Positions 56,152-64,000 of a DNA stretch of 64,000 nt are shown here, one piece after another. Each line of letters starts with the position of its first letter. The first letter of the stretch is position 1. The stretch lies in NCBI RefSeq assembly GCF_024102715.1, contig NZ_JAGFJM010000017.1:1-64000 (forward strand). The letters run 5' to 3'. Both the position numbers and the translations under genes were made by a program. Below the pieces are notes generated by a model. That model made no database searches. It was not told the DNA's origin and was given only the letters and a program-made list of their open reading frames with translations. The DNA is from Nitrosomonas communis. Lineage in GTDB: Bacteria > Pseudomonadota > Gammaproteobacteria > Burkholderiales > Nitrosomonadaceae.

Positions 56152-58482
56152 CTATTCTTTAACCACTACCTCATAGTCAGTGTTTTCCCATATTTTTCGG
56201 TCCAGCCAGTAGAAAGTAAACTGGACAGTATCACCGCCTCTGAGCATGGTGACCGGTAGATCAACCACGTGGATTTCAAGTCCCGTATCCCTGGTGTTTA
56301 TCTCTTGCACATCGTTCCATGAATTGATACCCCAATGCACGCGAGCTGGCATTCTGAGTGCAATGGTCAGAATGTTGCCAGCACGAATGTGGCGCAGACG
56401 GTACCGTGGACCCCAAATCTCATGAGTAATTTGAGGGCGTATTCCATGATAGCGGTTCCAGGTGGCGACAGGTCGGTCGACCGGGTAGCCACGTGCACGG
56501 CTATAGCACAGTTTGATAAATTCACTATGCGCCCAAACAAGGGGCATGGCGGAACCGCTTGGCTTCCCCGGATACAGATGACGTGCAGGAATAGGTGCAC
56601 TATCCCATACCTGTTCCGGCAGAAGGCCGCTTATCCCGGCCATAGCTGCCATGGCTTCAAGATAGGAGAGTGGATCTGCGCCCGCCACAAGCGCATAGTG
56701 ACCCCGCTCTCCGGTCAAGAGTGGCCACCCCCGCCCGCAGCCGACACCATTGAAGGCACTACCGTCCCGGTGTTCACCATAGCCGTCTCCGTTATAGCGG
56801 TGCCAGACAGGGCCGCTTGGGGTATCAATTTTCAGCAGTTGATCTATGGCTATCAGGCTGTCAAGAATGCAGGAATCTTCCGCTCGGCGCAACCCGTAGC
56901 GTACAAGTTGCAGGAAGTCGGTTGCAATCTGCTCATCGGCAGGTAAGTTCGGATCCTGGGCACGGTTCTTGATCAGAACATGCTCGGCCTGGGCACCTTC
57001 GTGCACCAGCACATCGTCCGGTGCGATCCGTATGTAATAGCCGGTGACGCCAAGCTTTTGAGAAAGAGAAGTATCGGTTACAAATGTCCATTCCTCAAGA
57101 CGGGCATTCCAGTTATCAGCAAGCAGCAATGAAAATTCCCGTGCTTCTCCATCGAGAAAAGTGCTGCCCTCAACCAGTGCAGCAATAGCGACTGCGAGTG
57201 TGAAAGTATTTACGCCCGAATCCTCTTCCCATCTATCCTGTCCGGTGACAGGGCCTTCGCGGGCGATAAAACATAACGCCCGCTTGACCATATCCTTGCA
57301 TGGGATGCCTTCCAGTGCACCGCATTCGCGTAATGCGGAAACCAAAAGGACTGGAAAAGCAGCTTCGTCCAACTGAATTCCCTGCCAGAAAGCATTACCC
57401 CCAAGCCACTGATTCTGCAACCAGTGCCCATCCGCCTGCTGGGTAGCAATCAAGTAGCGCAGTATGTCACAGGCATCTTCAAGCAGACCCATGGCAACCA
57501 GCGCACCTGCAGTTTCTACCAGATCACGGCACCACACCAGGTGATAGCCGCCGCGGCTTTGACTATCTTCACCCCAGGGTACAGCGAGGCTTGCCACCAT
57601 GGCGCCGCAATAAGTACGGTCTTCATGAACCTTGAGAACCATGCCGGAAAGGGCAAGCAGTCGTTGCAGATCAGGAGGCAAATCGGGAAGACGGCAATTT
57701 TCGAACCATGATTCCCAGACTCGGCACTGAGCATCCCAGATTGTCGAAAAATCCTCAAATAGACTCGACATTGCCAGCGTCGCTGCAGAACGCATACTGG
57801 TTCCGAAACCAAGAGCAAGAGTTGCTTGATTTGCTAACTCGCCCATTAGCGCGACAGCACCTGGGCCGGCGCTGTCATACTGCCATGTCATGCGTCCGTG
57901 CTGGTTGAAATCCTGCCAGCCGTCGCTCTCTTCAATACAGCCGACCGAGCAGCGCTCCCAGGCATCGGCTCCTTCTTCCCGGCCTGCCATTAGCGCTAAA
58001 GCAAAAGGTCCTTGTTCTGCCCACAGAACCTTACGTCCATTGTGTTCACCAACCGAAGCCAGATTGTTTTCTGCATTCCCACCCAAGCGTGCCGACAAAA
58101 GCGCATAAGGGCGCAGATTTGCATCTCCCTCCAGGCTATAGCGTAGAAGGAGGACATCTCGCCGTTGCAATGGGCAAATCTGCAGGGTAAAGATAAAGCG
58201 GGGGTGCCGGTGCATAATCTCGACAGCCGGCACATAGGGTTTTGGCAAACTGACTCGATAGTCTTCGAGACGCCGGAGCTCTACCCAGAATCCTCGATCA
58301 TCAGCGATAATGAAGCCCAGATCTCTGATTTGGGGAGTATCAATACGGGGATAATAGATTTCGGTGATGATACCTTCGGCAACCGTAAACCAGAGACGCG
58401 AAGAGCCGAGACTGGTGCCGACCATGTCTTTGCCGCCGTGAGCCCAGGCTGGATGAGAAAAAGTGGCTTGAGGTGCTTGCAT
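56152..58482 (-). CDS. Glucoamylase-like glycoside hydrolase family 15 protein
   Basis: 776 residues from ATG 58482 (AAGG six bases upstream; an in-frame ATG at 58506 is less likely). An N-terminal beta domain (WAHGGKDMVGTSLGSSRLWFTVAEGIITEIYYPRID) is followed by the (alpha/alpha)6 barrel with GGYHLVWCRDLVETAGALVAMG and TGERGHYALVAG, typical of prokaryotic GH15 glucodextranase/glucoamylases. No signal peptide, so it probably releases glucose from intracellular glycogen or maltodextrin. It follows transketolase on the same strand, near zwf and gnd, which fits use of stored glycogen through the pentose phosphate route. Confidence 0.9.
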   Translation of the reverse strand: MQAPQATFSHPAWAHGGKDMVGTSLGSSRLWFTVAEGIITEIYYPRIDTPQIRDLGFIIADDRGFWVELRRLEDYRVSLPKPYVPAVEIMHRHPRFIFTLQICPLQRRDVLLLRYSLEGDANLRPYALLSARLGGNAENNLASVGEHNGRKVLWAEQGPFALALMAGREEGADAWERCSVGCIEESDGWQDFNQHGRMTWQYDSAGPGAVALMGELANQATLALGFGTSMRSAATLAMSSLFEDFSTIWDAQCRVWESWFENCRLPDLPPDLQRLLALSGMVLKVHEDRTYCGAMVASLAVPWGEDSQSRGGYHLVWCRDLVETAGALVAMGLLEDACDILRYLIATQQADGHWLQNQWLGGNAFWQGIQLDEAAFPVLLVSALRECGALEGIPCKDMVKRALCFIAREGPVTGQDRWEEDSGVNTFTLAVAIAALVEGSTFLDGEAREFSLLLADNWNARLEEWTFVTDTSLSQKLGVTGYYIRIAPDDVLVHEGAQAEHVLIKNRAQDPNLPADEQIATDFLQLVRYGLRRAEDSCILDSLIAIDQLLKIDTPSGPVWHRYNGDGYGEHRDGSAFNGVGCGRGWPLLTGERGHYALVAGADPLSYLEAMAAMAGISGLLPEQVWDSAPIPARHLYPGKPSGSAMPLVWAHSEFIKLCYSRARGYPVDRPVATWNRYHGIRPQITHEIWGPRYRLRHIRAGNILTIALRMPARVHWGINSWNDVQEINTRDTGLEIHVVDLPVTMLRGGDTVQFTFYWLDRKIWENTDYEVVVKE

Positions 58483-58629
58483 ACGATGCCTTGTACAGAA
58501 CGCCAAAAATAGACCTCGTGCAAAGAATGAGTAGTGTAAATTCTTCTTTCCAAAGGACCGATCTAAATATTACCTTTCTTTAAGCGGTTCAAAATAATCA
58601 TTTTTGATCATAGCGATTGCCAGATGTTG

Positions 58630-60687
58630 CTATCCCTTGCCCAGCATTTCTTTTGCGATTGCCGTCACTCGGTCTGGCTCGAAGCCAAATTCTTTCTGCA
58701 GTTCCTTCAGTGGAGCTGAAGCGCCAAAAGTCTGCATACCTATGATACGGCCGCTGCTGCCTACATAGCGTTCCCAGCCGAAGGTGGATGCCTGCTCGAT
58801 TGCGATGCGCGCTTTTACTGCTGGAGGGAGGATACTGTCACGGTATTCCTGTGTCTGGTGCTCAAAGATATCCCATGATGGCATGGATACCACGCGGGAG
58901 AAGATACCTGCAGAGACGAGCTGTTCGTGGGCCTGCACGGCAAGGCTGATCTCGCTGCCCGTTGCGATCAATAGAATCTCAGGTTTGCCGCCAGAGGCGT
59001 CAGCCAGCACATAAGCCCCGCGCGCTACCCCGGACGCTGGCGCATATTGATTGCGGTTCAGCGTTGGAAGCGCCTGGCGCGACAATATCAGGGCAGCCGG
59101 GCGGTGGCGCAATTGCATGATGACGCGGTATGCCTCGACGACTTCATTAGCATCGCCGGGACGCAAAAGTGTCAGGCCAGGGATAGCGCGTAGAGAAGCA
59201 AGATGCTCGACTGGCTGATGCGTCGGACCATCTTCTCCGTCGCCCATGGCATCGTGGGTGAATACAAAGATAGTCGGCAATTCCATCAGGGCTGATAAGC
59301 GAATTGCAGGGCGCGCGTAGTCACTGAAAATGAAGAAAGTGGCACCATAAGGTCGCAGCTTGGATAATGACAAGCCGTTTACGATCGCAGCCATAGCATG
59401 CTCCCGGATACCGAAGTGCAGATTTTTGCCGCCCGGCGTGCCAGCCTGGATATCTTCCGCACCAGGATAGGTCAGCAAGGTTTTGTTCGATGGACCAAGG
59501 TCTGCAGAACCGCCGATCAGCCAAGGAATGTTTTGTGCCAGCACGTTCAGCACTTTACCTGAGATCTCCCGTCCTGCCATTCCTTTCGGATCCTCAGGGA
59601 ACACCGGCAGGTTGCGATCCCAGCCGGCCGGCAATTCGCGCCGTTGCATCTGGTCGATTTCGGTAGCAAGCTCGGGATACTGAGCGCGGTAATCAGCGAA
59701 CAGCGCTGTCCATGCATGATGTGCTGATGCTCCCCGCGCGCTAATGCCAGCAGCAAAGTGCTCACGTACCCCTTCCGGCACAAAGAACTGCGCATCCTCG
59801 GGCCAGCCATAAGCGCGTTTGGTAGCCCGAACTTCATCCGCACCCAGCGGTTCGCCGTGAGCTGCGGCGGTATCCTGCCGGTTTGGCGAACCGTAACCGA
59901 TATGACTGTCGAGTATGATAATGGTGGGCCGGCCTTTGGTTTTCCGAAATAGCCGCAGGGCGTAACCGATTTGTTCGATATCGTTTGCGTCGCTCAATCG
60001 CAGGACGTTCCAATGATAGCTGAGGAACCGCGTCGCTACATCTTCGGTAAACGTAAGTTGGGTGCTGCCTTCGATGGTGATACGGTTGTTGTCGTAGATC
60101 CAGCAGAGATTATCGAGGGCAAGATGGCCTGCCAGCGAGGCCGCTTCTGATCCTACGCCTTCCATCAGGTCTCCATCGCTACAGATGGCGTAGATATTGT
60201 GGTCGAAGATATTGAAAGCCGGCTTGTTATAGCGGCTTGCGAGCCACTTCTCGGCAATCGCCATGCCGACACTGGTTGCGATACCTTGTCCGAGTGGCCC
60301 AGTGGTGACTTCTACGCCGGATACCCAGTGATACTCAGGGTGGCCCGGGGCTTTGCTGCCAAACTGACGGAAACGGCGAATATCTTCCAGCGTCACCGAA
60401 AGCTGCCCCAGTCTTTCGTAATCTGCATTGACTGCGCGTGTACCCGTCAGATGCAACACTGACCACAGCAGCATGGATGCGTGCCCGTTCGACAGCACGA
60501 AGCGGTCCCGATTGGGCCAGATCGGGTCCTGTGGATCGAACTGCATGACGCGGTTCCAGAGGGTGTAGACAAGCGGTGCAAGCGCCATGGCTGTACCGGG
60601 GTGGCCAGAATTGGCTGCTTGTACGGCATCGATCGACAGCGTACGGATGGTGTTGATGGACAACTGGTCAAGTTCAGCATCGGTCAT
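58630..60687 (-). CDS. tkt: Transketolase
   Basis: A 685-residue thiamine-diphosphate enzyme that moves two-carbon units in the pentose phosphate and Calvin cycles. ATG 60687 has GAGGA six bases upstream; an in-frame ATG at 60705 also exists. Marks: ANSGHPGTAMALAP, the TPP/metal motif CSDGDLMEGVGSEAASLAG with IYDNNRITIEG, and the pyrimidine-domain FTHDAMGDGEDGPTHQPVEHL. It may serve both CO2 fixation and sugar breakdown; other Calvin genes are not in this window. Confidence 0.96.
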   Translation of the reverse strand: MTDAELDQLSINTIRTLSIDAVQAANSGHPGTAMALAPLVYTLWNRVMQFDPQDPIWPNRDRFVLSNGHASMLLWSVLHLTGTRAVNADYERLGQLSVTLEDIRRFRQFGSKAPGHPEYHWVSGVEVTTGPLGQGIATSVGMAIAEKWLASRYNKPAFNIFDHNIYAICSDGDLMEGVGSEAASLAGHLALDNLCWIYDNNRITIEGSTQLTFTEDVATRFLSYHWNVLRLSDANDIEQIGYALRLFRKTKGRPTIIILDSHIGYGSPNRQDTAAAHGEPLGADEVRATKRAYGWPEDAQFFVPEGVREHFAAGISARGASAHHAWTALFADYRAQYPELATEIDQMQRRELPAGWDRNLPVFPEDPKGMAGREISGKVLNVLAQNIPWLIGGSADLGPSNKTLLTYPGAEDIQAGTPGGKNLHFGIREHAMAAIVNGLSLSKLRPYGATFFIFSDYARPAIRLSALMELPTIFVFTHDAMGDGEDGPTHQPVEHLASLRAIPGLTLLRPGDANEVVEAYRVIMQLRHRPAALILSRQALPTLNRNQYAPASGVARGAYVLADASGGKPEILLIATGSEISLAVQAHEQLVSAGIFSRVVSMPSWDIFEHQTQEYRDSILPPAVKARIAIEQASTFGWERYVGSSGRIIGMQTFGASAPLKELQKEFGFEPDRVTAIAKEMLGKG

Positions 60688-60708
60688 GGGCTTTCCTCGT
60701 GGCATGAA

Positions 60709-60855
60709 TCAATTTCCGGCGTTTGCCGCTTCCAGGCAGCCGTGCGCTTGGATAGCAAAGAATAAATCGTTGGCACTTTTACCGCTCAAAACGACAAAAT
60801 CAGCTTCAAGAGCAGTTTTCAATTTATCTGCAAGCTGAATACGTGTTGATGCCAT
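60709..60855 (-). CDS. Small hypothetical ORF upstream of tkt
   Basis: A 48-codon frame beginning MASTRIQLADKLKTAL and ending CLEAANAGN, 21 bases before the tkt start. The ribosome binding site is weak (GGGTAAGAA). Composition is protein-like and amphipathic. I recognise no family. It could be a small gene, a remnant, or a leader; moderate doubt that it is real. Confidence 0.4.
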   Translation of the reverse strand: MASTRIQLADKLKTALEADFVVLSGKSANDLFFAIQAHGCLEAANAGN

Positions 60856-61013
60856 TTTTCTTACCCACGGCATTTAACTCACGCTAAGCGGGATTGAATA
60901 AATTATGAAGTGGGTGCGCTTAGTCGCGAGTTCCAGATAATCAATCGATACGCGCTCATATTTTCAATCTCGTTTACAATAAAAAAACATTAATCCACCC
61001 CGCCAGAAATCCT

Positions 61014-62444
61014 TCATAAAGGAGCTTCTCTAATCGTCGCCTGATCAAATTTCTGCGGGTTGTGCCATCCTCCATGGCTTTTAATAAGCGCATCAGCCTC
61101 ATTCGGCCCCCAGCTACCGGGTTTATACAGGTAAACTGGCGGATGCCTCGTGAGAACTCCGTTAAGAACCGCCCACGCAGCTTCTACCGCATCCTGTCGA
61201 ATAAAAAGTGCGCCATTACCTGCCAATGCGTCACCTAACAGACGTTCATAAGGTGCTTGCTCGTCTGGCTGGGCATTGAGGAGATAAAGCTCTTTTTGGT
61301 CGCCAATAAATTCTTCTCCCACTCGCTTGACACGTGCGGCGAGAGCAATAGCGGGATAAGGAGATAATTTGAAACGTAGATAATTAGCCCGGCCAGAGAC
61401 CGGCCAGGCGTCTTCGAACAATTTCTGGGGTGGGGCTTTGAACTGGACCAGAATCTCTGCAACACTTTCGGCTAAACATTTGCCTGAGCGCAGATACCAC
61501 GGTACTCCTGCCCAGCGCCACGAATCAATGAACAACCGCAGGGCACAATAAGTTTCTGTGTCAGAGTTATTAGTGACACCTGGCTCCTGAAGGTAGCCTT
61601 CAAACTGACCTCTTACCAGATCTTCCGGTTCCAGCGGATGCATTGCCTGAAATACCTTGACTTTTTCACTCCGTTGCGCTTCAAAATTTCGTTCAGCAGG
61701 AGGCTCCATCGCCAAAAGTGCGACTATCTGTAAAAGATGATTCTGAATCACGTCGCGCAGACAGCCGACTTGATCATAGAAACTGCCTCGACCCTCTACA
61801 CCAAAGTCCTCTGAAAGGGTAATTTGCACGCTCTCCACGTAATTGCGATTCCAGACCGGTTCCAGGAACGAGTTTGCGAACCGGAAATAAAGAATGTTCT
61901 CAATGGCTTCTTTGCCAAGAAAGTGATCAATACGAAAAATCGAAGTTTCCGGAAAAACCAAATGCACGGCGTGATTAAGTGCACGGGCCGAGGCCAAATC
62001 ACGACCAAAAGGTTTTTCCACGATGATGCGGGCGTGCTCAGTCAAGCCGGCTGAACCAAGATCCCTGATGACCGCTGCGAAGGATACGGGCGGAATGGCA
62101 AGGTAGAAAGTTGGGCGTGAGGCGCCGTCAAGTACTTTTCTGAGCGTTTGAAACGTCTCTGGATTTTTATAGTCGCCATCTACGTAGCGCAGCAGCGAAA
62201 ACAATTGGTTTAGGACGTTGGGATCGATATTTTTAATGGAATGTTTTATGCCGTCTTTTGCCCGCTCGCGCAGTTGCGCCAAATTCCAGCCTGAAAAGCC
62301 AACACCTACTACCGGAATCCTTAGCATGTCCCGTTTGACCATCGCATAGAGCGCAGGAAATATCTTTTTATGGGCAAGATCGCCTGTTGCACCAAAAAAC
62401 ACCAGCGCATCGGATGGCGCTAGAGCGTTGCTGGATTTACTCAT
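61014..62444 (-). CDS. zwf: Glucose-6-phosphate 1-dehydrogenase
   Basis: 476 residues from ATG 62444, near the family's ~490; the frame is open to 62675 but overlaps gnd and the extra residues are not Zwf-like. NADP-binding is in [18 protein letters not shown] near residue 17, and the active site [21 protein letters not shown] near 170. It makes 6-phosphogluconolactone and NADPH. Its start overlaps the end of gnd by eight bases, so they are coupled. No lactonase gene is seen here. Confidence 0.95.
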   Translation of the reverse strand: MSKSSNALAPSDALVFFGATGDLAHKKIFPALYAMVKRDMLRIPVVGVGFSGWNLAQLRERAKDGIKHSIKNIDPNVLNQLFSLLRYVDGDYKNPETFQTLRKVLDGASRPTFYLAIPPVSFAAVIRDLGSAGLTEHARIIVEKPFGRDLASARALNHAVHLVFPETSIFRIDHFLGKEAIENILYFRFANSFLEPVWNRNYVESVQITLSEDFGVEGRGSFYDQVGCLRDVIQNHLLQIVALLAMEPPAERNFEAQRSEKVKVFQAMHPLEPEDLVRGQFEGYLQEPGVTNNSDTETYCALRLFIDSWRWAGVPWYLRSGKCLAESVAEILVQFKAPPQKLFEDAWPVSGRANYLRFKLSPYPAIALAARVKRVGEEFIGDQKELYLLNAQPDEQAPYERLLGDALAGNGALFIRQDAVEAAWAVLNGVLTRHPPVYLYKPGSWGPNEADALIKSHGGWHNPQKFDQATIREAPL

Positions 62445-63468
62445 GCCTCGCCCCGTCTTTTTGCTTCTCAGCGTGACCACCAAACTGTTTGCGCATGGCC
62501 GAGAGAATACGATTGGCGTAATCGGCCTCTCCCTGGGACTCGAAACGCCCGAATAATGCAGCGCTGATGACCGGCGCCGGTACCCCTTCGTCGACAGCAG
62601 CGAGCGCGGTCCAGCGTCCCTCACCCGAATCCGATACGCGTCCTGAAAATTGCTTAAGCTCAGAATCTTCGGCAAGCGCTGCCGCCGTTAAATCAAGCAG
62701 CCAGGATGAGATCACACTGCCCCGGCGCCATAGCTCAGCTACTTTACTGATGTCGATATGGTATTGGTATGCATCGGGATCACGCAATGGAGTGGTTTCG
62801 GCATCCTGTGCCCTGGAACGCAAACCGATGTCTGCGTGCTTGAGGATATTGAATCCTTCGGCATACGCAGCCATCAAAGCGTACTCGATACCGTTGTGAA
62901 TCATTTTCACGAAGTGGCCTGCGCCAGCTGGACCGCAGTGCAGGTAGCCATATTCTTCAGGGCCAAGTGCGCCTTCACGACCGAACGTGCGTGGTGCAGT
63001 CGCAACACCTGGCGCAATGCTTTTAAAAATCGGATCGAGATGCCGGATGACGTCATCTTCTCCACCGATCATCAAGCAGTATCCGCGTTCAAGCCCGAAT
63101 ATACCACCGCTGGTACCACAATCGACGTAGTGAATGCCGCGGGCCTTGAGCGCGTTGGCGCGCACTTGATCATCGCGATAATAGCTGTTGCCCCCATCGA
63201 TAATGATATCGCCGGCTGACAGTGATGCTGCCAGATCCGAAACTGTCTTGCCGGTGACGCCTGCCGGCACCATTATCCAGACCACACGTGGTTGAGATAG
63301 TTTGGTAGCAAAATCATCCAGAGAGTCGGCGTTCTGGATGCCTGCACCCGTAAGTGCCTTGACCGCGTCGGCATTGACGTCATAAACGACGCACGAGTGG
63401 CCGCCTTTAGTTAAGCGTCGGACCAGATTGCTTCCCATACGTCCGAGTCCAATCATTCCAACTTGCAT
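62437..63468 (-). CDS. gnd: 6-phosphogluconate dehydrogenase, decarboxylating (short type)
   Basis: 343 residues from ATG 63468 (AAGGAG eight bases upstream), the shorter GndA/YqeC type rather than the ~470-residue form. Marks: the N-terminal [17 protein letters not shown] nucleotide motif, [12 protein letters not shown], and the substrate motif [20 protein letters not shown] with [17 protein letters not shown]. It yields ribulose-5-phosphate, CO2 and NAD(P)H; short forms often prefer NAD. First gene of the gnd-zwf pair. The ~265 bases upstream hold its promoter; none clearly picked. Confidence 0.95.
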   Translation of the reverse strand: MQVGMIGLGRMGSNLVRRLTKGGHSCVVYDVNADAVKALTGAGIQNADSLDDFATKLSQPRVVWIMVPAGVTGKTVSDLAASLSAGDIIIDGGNSYYRDDQVRANALKARGIHYVDCGTSGGIFGLERGYCLMIGGEDDVIRHLDPIFKSIAPGVATAPRTFGREGALGPEEYGYLHCGPAGAGHFVKMIHNGIEYALMAAYAEGFNILKHADIGLRSRAQDAETTPLRDPDAYQYHIDISKVAELWRRGSVISSWLLDLTAAALAEDSELKQFSGRVSDSGEGRWTALAAVDEGVPAPVISAALFGRFESQGEADYANRILSAMRKQFGGHAEKQKDGARHE

Positions 63469-63733
63469 GCAATGATCTCCTTCCTTATTTCGATTTAACG
63501 ATTCTTTCTGCCTCGTTGCAGGACTTTGGGCTGAAAGAAGACAAATCAAACTAGAAGCTATATTGTTTTCCCTGCGCTGCTGGTAGTTATGCTGTGAATC
63601 TGGATTGCCCTTTCATCAAAATAATGCGCCCTGAATAAAATACCGTCAAGTAATGTTGCGATGCAGTGAGCACTTCTCTTCAAAGACTGAAGTGGCGAGA
63701 CAATGATTATTAAATCAGAGAGGAGTATCTGTC

Positions 63734-63805
63734 ATGAAAAACACAACGATAGGCGCTAATTTGGCAAAAGAAGTATTTAAGATTTATAGAGCAAGCATAC
63801 AGTAA
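63734..63805 (+). pseudogene. Possible IS110-family transposase N-terminal remnant
   Basis: A 23-codon frame, MKNTTIGANLAKEVFKIYRAS then stop, with a good ribosome binding site (GAGGAG). It resembles the start of IS110-family transposases (MKxTTIGVDLAKNVF), but the catalytic D is N here and nothing after it matches. The DNA from 63806 to the window end has no recognised gene. Confidence 0.45.
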
Positions 63806-64000
63806 TAAAAAGGTGGAGATCGATAGGAAAACAGCGACAAATCATGATTTTCATCATAGCATAGGACTATTGCATGGAGACAGTGGCAAAGCACATGCAT
63901 GAATTGCCCTGCTGCTTAAAAAGTTGTAGAAATATCTCCAATCCATAAAATGAGTTCAAACGATACATACAACGAGGGGAAGCATTATTTCTGACCAGCG

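Overview
The window looks like a chromosomal segment of a Nitrosomonas-type ammonia-oxidising betaproteobacterium. The main clue is a complete cytochrome P460 gene, a haem enzyme family known mainly from ammonia oxidisers and methanotrophs. Sulfate assimilation by APS reductase, several small c-type cytochromes and moderately AT-rich intergenic DNA fit this. The genus is an inference from gene content. No rRNA, tRNA or CRISPR array was seen.

Region 1 (1-7.0 kb): a cut-off redoxin gene, cytochrome P460 with its own terminator, a nitroreductase, a Sel1-repeat lipoprotein, an ankyrin-repeat protein and the aroK-aroB-dgt run. Region 2 (7.0-14.1 kb): one SUF iron-sulfur operon, iscR-sufA-sufB-sufC-sufD-sufS-sufU-nfu, led by a near-perfect IscR type 1 box over its promoter and closed by a long hairpin. 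Region 3 (14.3-27.5 kb), mostly minus strand: the proton-translocating transhydrogenase (pntAa, pntAb, pntB), an 1178-residue flavoprotein that fuses GltD-like and PyrK/FNR-like modules as in Nfn transhydrogenases, and cysI-cysH-cysD-cysN with divergent cysB. These genes centre on NADPH supply and its use in sulfite reduction.

Region 4 (27.6-38.2 kb): a translationally coupled pair of c-type cytochromes, a DUF3293-like protein, a membrane FtsH protease, a repeat-built RTX-like protein, a secreted monohaem protein and a CPA2 cation/proton antiporter. Region 5 (38.3-40.5 kb): a graveyard of mobile DNA holding an IS982 remnant, a 134-bp MITE-like element, an IS5-family end and an IS630-family element with broken transposase.

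Region 6 (40.5-47.8 kb) is the most unusual part. It is a minus-strand block with strong ribosome binding sites. It encodes a Kazal-type lipoprotein, a 983-residue fusion of multicopper oxidase, cupredoxin segments and galactose-oxidase-like copper radical oxidase, a secreted protein sharing a Cys-rich tail with the Kazal lipoprotein, a small secreted protein, a Tyr-rich 71-residue protein and a tyrosinase with two PPC domains. It reads as a copper-oxidase island whose function I cannot name.

Region 7 (48-64 kb): a sodium/solute symporter, a three-domain acyl-activating/ACP/acyltransferase protein, the ydbH-ynbE-ydbL envelope-lipid trio, a GH15 glucoamylase, transketolase, and the overlapping gnd-zwf pair. 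The last four form an oxidative pentose phosphate/glycogen-use block. The window ends in what may be an IS110 remnant.
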